This document shows, piece after piece, positions 1-8,013 of a stretch of DNA of 64,000 bases; within the stretch, counting starts at the first letter, position 1; each line of letters starts with the position of its first letter. The translations under genes were made by a program, and so were the position numbers. The notes below the pieces were generated by a model. That model did not search any database and was not told the origin of the DNA. It saw only the letters and a list, made by a program, of their open reading frames with translations. The DNA is taken from the NCBI GenBank assembly GCA_934546745.1, contig CAKTDV010000008.1, forward strand, positions 1 to 64,000, read 5' to 3'. Source of the DNA: an uncultured Desulfovibrio sp. GTDB taxonomy: Bacteria; Desulfobacterota; Desulfovibrionia; Desulfovibrionales; Desulfovibrionaceae.

Positions 1-447
1 CACGCCACATCCACGCTCGTCGTCACGCTGGAAAAACGGGATGTTCCCCTGGTTGTGCGGCTTGAGTCCGATTCCGTGCGTTCTCCGGAACGCAGGGCCG
101 ATGCACTGGTACTTTTCCAGATGGCCCATCATGGCCCCAGAGCCGCTGCGCCGCTTATCAGGGAAATCAGGGAAACGGCGGATACGGCCATGCTGGCCTT
201 TCTTGATCGCGTGCCGCCGGAAGGCGCTGTCCGCCTCCGGGTGGAGCCACCTTTGGAAACAATGACGATCTGGAAATATAACGGGAAACATTATGCCCGG
301 ACAACACAGACGCTGATCTGGCCCGCATGGACAGCCGCCGTCAACGGCGCGGGTTCCATAACGTGCTATGAGTTGCCGGTGACCGCACGGATCATGACGT
401 CGCATGAGGGGAAGATGCAAACCTTCCTTCTGCAGGAGAACAGGTAG
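1..447 (+). CDS. dotH: DotH/IcmK (TraN) outer-membrane core protein, 3' part
   Basis: The reading frame is open from base 1 and ends at a TAG at 445-447, so only the last 148 residues are present. The visible part has the beta-rich pattern of the DotH/IcmK C-terminus: 'PLVVRLESD', then a hydrophobic 'ADALVLFQM' strand and the closing 'MQTFLLQENR'. DotH is the outer-membrane partner of the lipoproteins DotC and DotD in type IVB systems. Identity rests on the fold-like pattern plus position directly before dotG, the usual order. The upstream end lies outside the window. Confidence 0.72.
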   Translation, partial: HATSTLVVTLEKRDVPLVVRLESDSVRSPERRADALVLFQMAHHGPRAAAPLIREIRETADTAMLAFLDRVPPEGAVRLRVEPPLETMTIWKYNGKHYARTTQTLIWPAWTAAVNGAGSITCYELPVTARIMTSHEGKMQTFLLQENR

Positions 448-451
448 AAAC

Positions 452-1567
452 ATGTCCATGAGCGACGTGACCGGCACAGAAAAAAAGAGACGCCTTGCGG
501 TGCTGCTTCTTGGCCTTGTGATTGGCGTTTCTGTTCTCGTACTTGCCTTTTCCCTGTTCTTTTCCCCGGAAGAGACGGGTGGCACAGCCACCATGTCTCC
601 CGCGAACGCGGATCGCGTGAGCGGTCAGGCTGGAGGCGTCGGTTCGGAGGAATACAACCAGAAACTCAGGGAACACGATCAGCGTCAGGCTGGCGAAGCC
701 CTCAAAAGCGGAGAAAGTTTCGTTGCAACGCCTGTGGGAGACAGAAAGCCCCTTGTGGGGAAAAAGACGGAAACACCGCCCGCGCCGCCTCCGGTTGCGC
801 CTGTCCGCGTCGTATCCGTCCAGGCTCCGCGCACGGATAACGCCATGCTCAAGCGAATGGCGGAAGATCTGGCGACACTGGAAGGACGTCTTGCCGCCGT
901 TTCGGCTGGGCAGGGACTCATCGTCTACCAGCGGGATTTTTCAGAAGAAAACGCGAAGGCCGCTGCCGCTGAAAAAGCGCCTTCCGGGCTTCCGGAAAAG
1001 AAACCCGCTGTTCCCGCAGGCATCAAGCCGGGGGATGTGCTGTACGCCATCATTGACACCGGCGTGAATTCCGATGTGCCGTCTGTCGTTCTTGCGACCA
1101 TCACCTCCGGCAAATACCGCAATGCCCGCGTCATGGGGACGTTTCAACGCCATGAGGAGCGCCTTGTGCTGGCGTTCAACAGAATCATTCTTCCGGACGG
1201 AGAGACACTCCAGATGGACGCCTACGCCATTGACCCGGGGACATCCGAAGCCTCGGTGGCCAGTTCGGTCGATACGCATTTTTTCAGCCGGTGGGGCGGC
1301 CTCATTGCGTCGGCGTTTCTTGAAGGTCTGGGAACCGCCAAACGGTACAGTGGCTCCCGGAGCACCATCTACGGCTATAACGGTGAAACCAGCGATCAGA
1401 TGATCTGGAATACCTACAGCGTGGGGGATCAGGCCTGGATTGCCGCCGGAAAGGTAGGAGAAAAAGCCGGGAAAGTCCTGGAAAAGGGCTTTGATCGTCC
1501 GCCCACTGTCCGCCTTGAGAGCGGAACCCCCGTCGGTATTCTCATTGTGAGCGTCAAGGGCAGGTGA
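452..1567 (+). CDS. dotG: DotG/IcmE (TraO), VirB10-like channel protein
   Basis: A 371-residue protein spanning the envelope in type IVB secretion. It has a short cytoplasmic N-terminus, one membrane segment at about residues 13-33 (VLLLGLVIGVSVLVLAFSLF), a Pro/Glu-rich periplasmic linker, and a C-terminal TrbI/VirB10-like beta domain from about residue 190 containing 'GDVLYAIIDTGVNSDVP' and 'RLVLAFNRIILPDGETLQ'. This is shorter than Legionella DotG because the pentapeptide-repeat region is missing, as in IncI TraO-like proteins. I chose ATG 452 over upstream codons because AGGAG lies at 433-437 and the upstream residues overlap dotH. It follows dotH by 4 bases. Confidence 0.85.
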   Translation: MSMSDVTGTEKKRRLAVLLLGLVIGVSVLVLAFSLFFSPEETGGTATMSPANADRVSGQAGGVGSEEYNQKLREHDQRQAGEALKSGESFVATPVGDRKPLVGKKTETPPAPPPVAPVRVVSVQAPRTDNAMLKRMAEDLATLEGRLAAVSAGQGLIVYQRDFSEENAKAAAAEKAPSGLPEKKPAVPAGIKPGDVLYAIIDTGVNSDVPSVVLATITSGKYRNARVMGTFQRHEERLVLAFNRIILPDGETLQMDAYAIDPGTSEASVASSVDTHFFSRWGGLIASAFLEGLGTAKRYSGSRSTIYGYNGETSDQMIWNTYSVGDQAWIAAGKVGEKAGKVLEKGFDRPPTVRLESGTPVGILIVSVKGR

Positions 1568-1571
1568 CGTC

Positions 1572-2078
1572 ATGGAAAATTACGTTGCCAACGTTATTCC
1601 ACATTTGCGGCAGTGGTGGCCCGTCATTATCCAGCTGGCCTATCTGGTCGGCCTCGGATTCGCGCTGACGTCCTTTGTTCTGGCTGTCAGCGGAAAGCAC
1701 CGCTTTAACCGCTCCCCAGCGGTATGGACGTTTGTCTGCGCGGTGTTGCTGCTCAACTTACCGGCGTTCATGGACTCGCTGGCCATGACCGTGTTCAATC
1801 AAAGTTCGGAGCGAAGCCTCAGCTACAGCCCGCCGGACTCGCCCGCTTCCGTCTATATTCAATTTGCCGTGTACGGCATTGCCACCATTGGCGTCATCGG
1901 CATTGCGCGCGGGCTGTGCCTTATGCGCGATACGCCCAATCGGGCCATGAATTTCAGCAGGGGAATCGTACATCTGATCGGCGGAATCATCGCCGTCAAC
2001 CTGGTCACCTTCTTACGTGGGCTTGGGGCCACGATAGGCGGTGATGTCCAAACATATGTCGCCAGAATCATTGGCTGA
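1572..2078 (+). CDS. IcmC/DotE-like (TraQ-type) membrane protein
   Basis: A 168-residue integral membrane protein with about four hydrophobic segments: IIQLAYLVGLGFALTSFVLA, VWTFVCAVLLLNLPAFM, YIQFAVYGIATIGVIGIARG and GIVHLIGGIIAVNLVTFL. Length and topology fit the IcmC/DotE group of small inner-membrane proteins, which sits between dotG and icmD in many type IVB loci. Function in the family is poorly defined. The gene starts 4 bases after the dotG stop and is followed 15 bases later by the icmD-like gene. Assignment is by topology and position, so another IcmC/IcmD-family member is possible. Confidence 0.65.
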   Translation: MENYVANVIPHLRQWWPVIIQLAYLVGLGFALTSFVLAVSGKHRFNRSPAVWTFVCAVLLLNLPAFMDSLAMTVFNQSSERSLSYSPPDSPASVYIQFAVYGIATIGVIGIARGLCLMRDTPNRAMNFSRGIVHLIGGIIAVNLVTFLRGLGATIGGDVQTYVARIIG

Positions 2079-2093
2079 CATTCGGAGGAACCC

Positions 2094-2486
2094 ATGAAGA
2101 GCATCGCAGGACATCCCGGATTCATCTCTCCATGCCGCTGGACAGCCGCATTCCTTGCTCTTTCCGCCGTATGGCTGCTTGTGCCCGACCTTGTCCAGGC
2201 GGCTATCCCGCTTGGAGAAGTGGGCCGCAATGTCGCGGAAAACTCCAAAGGCGTTGCCAAAGGCATCTATCTTGCCGGATTCGCCACAGGCATCGGGATG
2301 GGTGTCTGGGGCTGTGTGGACATGTACAAGGCCACACGACAGCAAGGACAGGCCACCTATACCAGCGGCATCATCAAACTGCTGATTGCCGCTGTCATTC
2401 TCGGTCTGGGAGAAACCATCGGCTCCGGATCGGCAACGCTGTTCGGTTCGGATCAGACCTCCGGTCTGGGCGAACTCGGCCTGTAA
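2094..2486 (+). CDS. IcmD/DotP-like (TraR-type) membrane protein
   Basis: A 130-residue protein with an N-terminal signal-like segment (AFLALSAVWLLVPDLVQA) and two further hydrophobic stretches (GIYLAGFATGIGMGVWGCV and IIKLLIAAVILGLGETIGSG). The small size, the Gly-rich helices and the place between the icmC-like gene and dotI match IcmD/DotP, an inner-membrane component of type IVB transporters. A clear GGAGGAACCC ribosome site precedes ATG 2094. The family assignment is by pattern, with moderate certainty. Confidence 0.65.
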   Translation: MKSIAGHPGFISPCRWTAAFLALSAVWLLVPDLVQAAIPLGEVGRNVAENSKGVAKGIYLAGFATGIGMGVWGCVDMYKATRQQGQATYTSGIIKLLIAAVILGLGETIGSGSATLFGSDQTSGLGELGL

Positions 2487-2504
2487 TCTGAAAGGAGAAG
2501 AGGC

Positions 2505-3215
2505 ATGAACGTTGTTGCAATGGGGCGTCCTGGCCCTGCCGCCAAGCCCGTCCATCCCATGAGGGCATCGGATGCCCATGCCTCTTCTCCTGTCCGCGAT
2601 GCGGCGGATGTCATCGGCGGCCTTGGCTGGTACAGGAGGCAGTTCCACCGTTCCATGAAGCTGGCCCTGGGGTTGGCCGTTGCGCTGGCCGTCAGTCTGG
2701 GCATTGTTCTGCTGTTGCTCCTGAACCGTCCGACGCCGCGCTATTTCGCATCAACTCCCGACTTGCGGCTTGCGCCCATGATTCCTCTGGATCAACCGCT
2801 GCTGACACAGCAGGGCCTCCTGTCATGGACAGCCGAGACCGTCGCCGGAGCCATGTCTCTGGATTTTCTGGAATGGCGCAAAAAACTGGAAACCCTGCGG
2901 GAGAACTTTGACAACGCGGCCTACAAGTCGTTCCTCACGTCTCTGCAAAGCTCCGGCATTCTGGAAATGATCAGAGAGAAACGCCTTTCCGCGTCGGCTG
3001 TCGCCACACGCGCGCCGGTCATCATTGCTTCGGGTCTGGTGGGGGACAAGGCCACATGGCGCATCGAGTTCCCCCTCATCGTATCTTATGAGTCCAGCCA
3101 GGGCGTTGAAAGTACGCAACGCCTTCTTGCGACGGTTCTTGTCCGCCGTGCCTCCACGGCCATAACACCGCGCGGCGTCGTCATCCAGCAAATTGTACTG
3201 AAGAGGGACTCCTGA
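2505..3215 (+). CDS. dotI: DotI/IcmL (TraM) inner-membrane protein
   Basis: A 236-residue protein with a soluble N-terminal stretch, one membrane helix at about residues 52-72 (LALGLAVALAVSLGIVLLLLL), then a periplasmic VirB8-like domain. The segment 'YFASTPDLRLAPMIPLDQPLLTQ' followed by 'AMSLDFLEWRKKL' is typical of DotI/IcmL (the 'Y..t.dgr..p..pL..P' start and the paired aromatic residues). AAGGAGAAGAGGC precedes ATG 2505. The stop codon overlaps the start of dotO at 3215, which indicates translational coupling. Confidence 0.88.
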   Translation: MNVVAMGRPGPAAKPVHPMRASDAHASSPVRDAADVIGGLGWYRRQFHRSMKLALGLAVALAVSLGIVLLLLLNRPTPRYFASTPDLRLAPMIPLDQPLLTQQGLLSWTAETVAGAMSLDFLEWRKKLETLRENFDNAAYKSFLTSLQSSGILEMIREKRLSASAVATRAPVIIASGLVGDKATWRIEFPLIVSYESSQGVESTQRLLATVLVRRASTAITPRGVVIQQIVLKRDS

Positions 3216-6196
3216 TGCTTGATCGCCTTGTTCATGGTGTGGATTGCGGCATACGCGCCCTGTCGGAAGTCTTTGCCGGGCCTGTGCACAGCTACTGCCG
3301 TCTGGAAACCGTGGATGACGGCGTTCTGGTGGCGGACGACGGCAGTCTGATCAGCCTGTTGCGCCTTGAGGGATCGCTCCAGCAGATAGGCGTTGATGAA
3401 TTCGGCGTCATTGTCTCCTCTCTTACGGAAAAGCTGCAATCCAGCCTTTCCAGACCGGGCCACCTGATTCAGGTGCTTTTTGACTATGACCCGGAGAGCA
3501 GCGGCGCGCGGATTGCCGAACTTTTACGGCCCTCCCGCCTGACAGCGCGGAATCTTGGGCTGGATATAGGCGCTCTTCTGGATGATTGGGGAAGCGCCCT
3601 GCAACGATACTGCGCGCTGGAGACGTGCTGGCTGGCACTGTGGACGCGGCCTTCCGTGCTCTCGGAGACGCTGCGGAAGACCGCCTTGAGGGAACGGGCC
3701 GCTGCCATGTCGAAAACGCCAAACATTCCGGGATGCCAGCAGGTTTCCCGGGCCGTGGTTGCCTTGCATGACGCGCATAACGGTTTTCTGACCGGCGTTC
3801 TGGACGCCTTCCGGCAGGCGGATCTGCTGATCCATCCTCTTTCAGCCCATGCGGCCTTGCGGGATATCAGAATGAGCATAGCTCCGGAGCTCACAGGCCG
3901 TCACTGGAGAGCGCTCATCCCCGGCGATCCCCTGCCGCTTCGTCTGCCAGACCCGGATACGGGAAGCGCGAACACACTCCATAACGTCCTGTACCCGGAT
4001 TTCAAGACGCAGCTCTGGCCGGAAGAAGGGCAAATGCTCTCCCGAAACGCCATCCGTATTGGAGACAGGATCTATGGCCCGTTGATTATGACCCTCATGC
4101 CGCAGACCCCCAGGCCGTTTCAGGATCTTTTCCGCGTGCTTGCCAAACGGGATGAACGTCTGCCCTACCGCATATCCTTTCTCATGGAGGACGGGGGATT
4201 GCGCCTGGGGTTGAAACCCCTGCTGTCCACCATCCTTGCCTTCACCTCCTCCGACAACAAACGCTTCAACAAAGCTGTCGATGCCCTGCGGCACCTGCAT
4301 CTCGAGGGCATGTGCTGCGTGAGGTTCCGTATCTGTCTCTGCACCTGGGTCAGTGTGCGGGACATGTCTGAACAGGAGGCTTTTCTTCTTCTCAGACGCC
4401 GTGTCGCTGAGCTGGCCAAGACGGTCCAGGGCTGGGGGACAACGGATGTCGCCGAAGCGCTCGGCGATCCACTGCTCGGCGTGACGGCGACGCTCCCCGC
4501 CATGATGCCCACGTCTCCGGCCCCTGTGACAGCCGCGCCGTTGCGGGACGCCATTGGCATGACGCCGTTACGCCCCGCCTCTCCCTGGAAAGAAGGCAGT
4601 TTGCTGTTCCGCACCGGAGACGGCAAGATCATTCCCTTTGCGGCCAATTCGGCTGAACAGGCCGCCTGGATAGACATAGGCGTCGCGCCGATGGGCGGCG
4701 GAAAATCCGTCCTGCTCAACGCCATGAATTTTGCCTTTATCGTGCAGGCGGGGCTTTCACGGCTGCCGTGGCTTTCCATTGTGGATGTGGGGCCGTCCAG
4801 TTCCGGGCTTATCACGCTGCTGCGCGAGAATCTTCCCGAGGAACGCAGATATCTGGCGGCGTATCACCGCCTCAGAATGACGCCGGACTATGCCGTCAAT
4901 CCTTTTGATCTGCCGCTCGGCAATCGAAGGCCTCTCCCGTCGCACAAAGCCTTTCTGACGAATTTCCTCAGTTTGCTGGCGACCCCTCTGGAAGCGTCCG
5001 CGCCCGCCGATGGCGTCCCCGGTATCATTGGCAGGGCTGTCAGCCTTGCCTATGACGAACTCTCAGACAAGCGGCATCCCCGGCTCTATCAGTCCAATGC
5101 CCTGCCTGAGATTCACGCGCTGCTGCTCCAGGCGGACATGCCTCTGGATGCCTCGACAAGCTGGTGGGAAATTGTCGACGCCCTCTTTGATCGGGGCTAC
5201 GCCCATCAGGCCTTGCTGGCACAGCGTTACGCAGTCCCCATGCTTGCGGATGTGCTGATGCAGATCCGTCAGAATACAGGCATCCAGAATACGTATGAGC
5301 AGACAACCATCCTCGGCGTCTGGCGCGCTCTTTCGGACGCCATTGAGGCCTATCCAGTGCTCAAGGAACCGACGCGCTTCGATATTGGCGACGCCCAGAT
5401 AGTCAGCCTCGATCTTGATGAGGTAGCGCCTCGCGGCGGCTCCGCCGCTGACAGACAGTCGGCGGTCATGTACATGCTGGCCAGGCATATTCTGGGAGCG
5501 CGTTTTTTCCTCATGCCCAGTGATGTGCGGCTGATGCCCAAGCGCTACCGGGCCTATCATGCCACGCGCATTGAGGCCATACGGGAAGATCCCAAGCGGC
5601 TTTGCTACGACGAGGCGCACCGCGTCACCGGAAATGTCTCCGTTTCCGGTCAGCTCCAGGCGGATATGACCACGATGGCCCGCGAAAGCCGCAAATGGAA
5701 CTTATCCATCGGCCTGTACACGCAATCCGTTGACGACATTCCTTCCATCATTACCGACGAGCTGGCCACAACGGTCCTCATTCTTGGCGCGGGCACGGAA
5801 AAGAGCATTGACAACCTGTCCCGGCGGTTCGGTCTCAACGGAAGCTGCCGTCATGCGCTTTCCCGTCTGGGCAAGCCGGACAGGGCCGGTTCCAATCTTG
5901 TGGCCCTGTTCAGAACAGGCGCGGGCATGTCCCAGCTTGTCCTCAGTCTGACCATTGGCCCGCAATCACTCTGGGCCTTTTCCACAACGACGGAAGACGT
6001 TGTCATTCGCAACCACCTGTACCAGCGGCTGGGGCCGTCCGAAGCCCTGCGCAGGCTGGCGCGCCGTTTCCCCGGCGGATCGGCCAAGGCGGAAGTGGAG
6101 CGCCGTCGCCGTCTGGTCGGCGATCAGACGGAAGCCGATGAGAAAATAGTGGATGTGCTTCTTGAAATCGTCGGTGAAATCGAGGGAGAGCAATGA
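3215..6196 (+). CDS. dotO: DotO/IcmB (TraU) VirB4-like secretion ATPase
   Basis: A 993-residue cytoplasmic ATPase that energises the type IVB channel. The Walker A motif 'GVAPMGGGKSVLLNAM' lies at about residues 489-504. The family-typical 'INPFDLPLG'-like segment (AVNPFDLPLGNRRPLPSHK) follows, and the Walker B/DEAH-like region 'CYDEAHRVTG' is near residue 798. Length is that of DotO/TraU (about 1000). The start overlaps the dotI stop (TGATG) and the end overlaps the next gene (ATGA at 6193). Confidence 0.93.
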   Translation: MLDRLVHGVDCGIRALSEVFAGPVHSYCRLETVDDGVLVADDGSLISLLRLEGSLQQIGVDEFGVIVSSLTEKLQSSLSRPGHLIQVLFDYDPESSGARIAELLRPSRLTARNLGLDIGALLDDWGSALQRYCALETCWLALWTRPSVLSETLRKTALRERAAAMSKTPNIPGCQQVSRAVVALHDAHNGFLTGVLDAFRQADLLIHPLSAHAALRDIRMSIAPELTGRHWRALIPGDPLPLRLPDPDTGSANTLHNVLYPDFKTQLWPEEGQMLSRNAIRIGDRIYGPLIMTLMPQTPRPFQDLFRVLAKRDERLPYRISFLMEDGGLRLGLKPLLSTILAFTSSDNKRFNKAVDALRHLHLEGMCCVRFRICLCTWVSVRDMSEQEAFLLLRRRVAELAKTVQGWGTTDVAEALGDPLLGVTATLPAMMPTSPAPVTAAPLRDAIGMTPLRPASPWKEGSLLFRTGDGKIIPFAANSAEQAAWIDIGVAPMGGGKSVLLNAMNFAFIVQAGLSRLPWLSIVDVGPSSSGLITLLRENLPEERRYLAAYHRLRMTPDYAVNPFDLPLGNRRPLPSHKAFLTNFLSLLATPLEASAPADGVPGIIGRAVSLAYDELSDKRHPRLYQSNALPEIHALLLQADMPLDASTSWWEIVDALFDRGYAHQALLAQRYAVPMLADVLMQIRQNTGIQNTYEQTTILGVWRALSDAIEAYPVLKEPTRFDIGDAQIVSLDLDEVAPRGGSAADRQSAVMYMLARHILGARFFLMPSDVRLMPKRYRAYHATRIEAIREDPKRLCYDEAHRVTGNVSVSGQLQADMTTMARESRKWNLSIGLYTQSVDDIPSIITDELATTVLILGAGTEKSIDNLSRRFGLNGSCRHALSRLGKPDRAGSNLVALFRTGAGMSQLVLSLTIGPQSLWAFSTTTEDVVIRNHLYQRLGPSEALRRLARRFPGGSAKAEVERRRRLVGDQTEADEKIVDVLLEIVGEIEGEQ

Positions 6197-7293
6197 AAAA
6201 GATCGTTGTCACACTGATGCTTATCCTGATGCCTGTCCAAGGCTGGGCAGGGGGATGCGACTGCGGTTCCATCAACGCCATGATCATGCTTGCCAAGGTG
6301 GAAACCATACAGACCGTCAACGCCACCACGGCAGCGGAAGCGGAGGCCATCCGCTCGGAGATTCTGCTGGCGGCACAGAATCTCATCGGCACCATCAAAA
6401 GCGAATCCGCGACCATTATCCGGGCGATTGTCGCTCTGAAGGAAAGCAACGTGGCGGCTCTCAAGGGGCAGGGCATGGCGAATGAAAGCCTGAAAACGGA
6501 GGACATGTACGGAAAGGCCGCGCAGCCGTCAGGTCTTTGCGGCGCAAGCACGCTGGGGGCGGGCATTCAGACCGGCGCGCTGGCCGGACAGGAAATCCAT
6601 GCGGCCATGCGGGACAAACAACATGCCTACGCCAACACGCCGGGCGTCCGCCCCGTGGAATTTCTGCACCGTGTTCTGGCCGGGGAACACCCTTCGGAGA
6701 GGGAAAGCCTGGAAGCCATGTTTCCCTTGCGGGGAACACTGACGGAAGAACAGGTGGCGCAGGCGCATGAAACCGTCAAGACGCTGTCCAATCCCCGGCC
6801 CCTGCCCGTGGCGACGGACAGCCAGAAAGCTACGGCGGCGGGACAAACCTATACGGCTGCCCGCAGGGTTCACGAAAACCGTCTTGCGCTCGTGACCGAA
6901 GCCCTCAACCAGCATGTGGTGCTGCATTCTCCCACGCTGCCGGAAGACGTGGCCGCATGGGCGCAAAGCCAGTGGGCGGAAGCCGGAGGAAGCGGGACGC
7001 CGCCGGGCCTCGTGGATGGCAAACTTTCCGAAGCCGGTCTGTTCAGGCTGCTTTCGCGGATGCGCACCGGCAACCCCAACTGGTTTGCCCAGCTTGCCGC
7101 GTCCACGGATACGGGCCTGTTGCGCGAACTCGCCGTGATGCAGGCCCTGCAACTGGAGCTGACGCGCAAGAATACGGAATTTCTGGATCGTCTGAGCGTC
7201 ATTGCCTCGCTGGATTTCCTCGCCCGTATGGAAGGCACCACAGGCAAAGACATGGAAGATCTCTACGCCCGCATGATCGGCGCGCAGCAGTAG
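6193..7293 (+). CDS. TraW-like exported conjugation protein
   Basis: A 366-residue protein with a signal peptide (KKIVVTLMLILMPVQGWAGG) immediately followed by Cys-Asp-Cys, so it may be a lipoprotein. The next 90 residues are Ala/Glu-rich and likely helical (VETIQTVNATTAAEAEAIR). The remainder is a soluble helical domain. It sits where IncI plasmids carry traW (between traU and traX/traY), and IncI TraW is also an exported protein of similar size, but I see no diagnostic motif. It overlaps dotO by 4 bases. TraW identity is inferred from position. Confidence 0.5.
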   Translation: MKKIVVTLMLILMPVQGWAGGCDCGSINAMIMLAKVETIQTVNATTAAEAEAIRSEILLAAQNLIGTIKSESATIIRAIVALKESNVAALKGQGMANESLKTEDMYGKAAQPSGLCGASTLGAGIQTGALAGQEIHAAMRDKQHAYANTPGVRPVEFLHRVLAGEHPSERESLEAMFPLRGTLTEEQVAQAHETVKTLSNPRPLPVATDSQKATAAGQTYTAARRVHENRLALVTEALNQHVVLHSPTLPEDVAAWAQSQWAEAGGSGTPPGLVDGKLSEAGLFRLLSRMRTGNPNWFAQLAASTDTGLLRELAVMQALQLELTRKNTEFLDRLSVIASLDFLARMEGTTGKDMEDLYARMIGAQQ

Positions 7294-7313
7294 AGGCCGC
7301 TCTCATGGATGCT

Positions 7314-7586
7314 TTATTCGTTGAATATATCGGCATGGGTGCCGGTTCTGGAGAATACAACGGTGTCCCCGACAATTTTGTAAACAAGAAGCCAATCTGG
7401 TTCGAGATGCAATTCTCTGTAATGCTTCCATGCTCCTTTCAAAGAATGATCCCTGTACGACTCTGGCAGCAAGGCTTCCGTAAGCAGGAAGCGCATGGCT
7501 TCTTCCATTTTTTTCATCGGTTTTCCACGAGCCTCGATCTTTTTGAAGTCTCGTTTAAACTGCGTTGTATAGTCAGGAATTCGCAT
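7314..7586 (-). CDS. yafQ: YafQ/RelE-family toxin (mRNA interferase)
   Basis: A 90-residue RelE-superfamily ribosome-dependent endoribonuclease. The signature 'YTTQFKRDFKKIEARG' at the N-terminus, the central 'DHSLKGAWKHYRELHLEPDWLLVY' (with the H-x-L and W-x(2)-R-E-L-H-l-x-P-D-W-L-L-x-Y core of YafQ) and 'FSRTGTHADIF' at the end are diagnostic; the terminal His is the usual catalytic residue. It lies directly after its antitoxin (the antitoxin stop adjoins this start). The pair is transcribed against the transfer operon, between the traW-like gene and dotA. Confidence 0.93.
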   Translation of the reverse strand: MRIPDYTTQFKRDFKKIEARGKPMKKMEEAMRFLLTEALLPESYRDHSLKGAWKHYRELHLEPDWLLVYKIVGDTVVFSRTGTHADIFNE

Positions 7587-7850
7587 CTAGCTCCTCAACT
7601 GAAACAGAAGATCGTCCAAATCTTTGGCATGATGAATCTCCTCTCCCCTATCGGCCTTTTCCATCGTTTCACGGGTCAGGGCATTGGGAATTTCCGTATC
7701 AAAGGGCAGGCACTTTTCCCTGGCGATTTGGGCCAGCGTCATGCGGAAGGCATCGGCAAGCGTCAGGCCCATTTCCGCAAGAACGGCGGCGGCCTCGTTC
7801 CTGATGGCGGGATCGATACGGGCACGGACATAGGAAGCATTGGCAGTCAT
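7587..7850 (-). CDS. dinJ: DinJ/RelB-family antitoxin
   Basis: An 87-residue ribbon-helix-helix antitoxin. The N-terminal 'SYVRARIDPAIRNEAAAVL' and 'GLTLADAFRMTLAQIAREK' are the DinJ dimerisation/DNA-binding pattern, followed by 'LPFDTEIPNALTRETM', the segment that wraps the YafQ toxin. GGAGG lies 7 bases before ATG 7850. Family knowledge: DinJ neutralises YafQ and represses its own promoter. It probably helps maintain the element. Confidence 0.93.
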   Translation of the reverse strand: MTANASYVRARIDPAIRNEAAAVLAEMGLTLADAFRMTLAQIAREKCLPFDTEIPNALTRETMEKADRGEEIHHAKDLDDLLFQLRS

Positions 7851-7872
7851 GGTTTTCCTCCTTGTTTGGGGA

Positions 7873-7900
7873 AGCGTAGCCTACACGGGCGGAATGTCAA
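7873..7900 (-). promoter_or_regulatory. Promoter of dinJ-yafQ
   Basis: Read on the minus strand, TTGACA (7900-7895) is followed after 16 bases by TACGCT (7878-7873), about 23 bases before the dinJ start. The -35 box is perfect and the -10 box is fair. No internal inverted repeat long enough to name as the DinJ operator is obvious. Confidence 0.6.
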
Positions 7901-8013
7901 TGCCGCCAGAAGCGGCGTGGGCGCATCCCTTCAGGGAAATTCCAAAGTACGTTTGCCTTGTTCCGTCAGCATGTTCCGCTCCCCGGAACAACGCCCGCTC
8001 CTGGAGAACGCCC

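Noticed and set aside
7840..8013. Upstream extension of dotA to 7840
   Set aside because: It would overlap the dinJ start and promoter; ATG 8014 has a good ribosome site and the conserved sequence begins after it.
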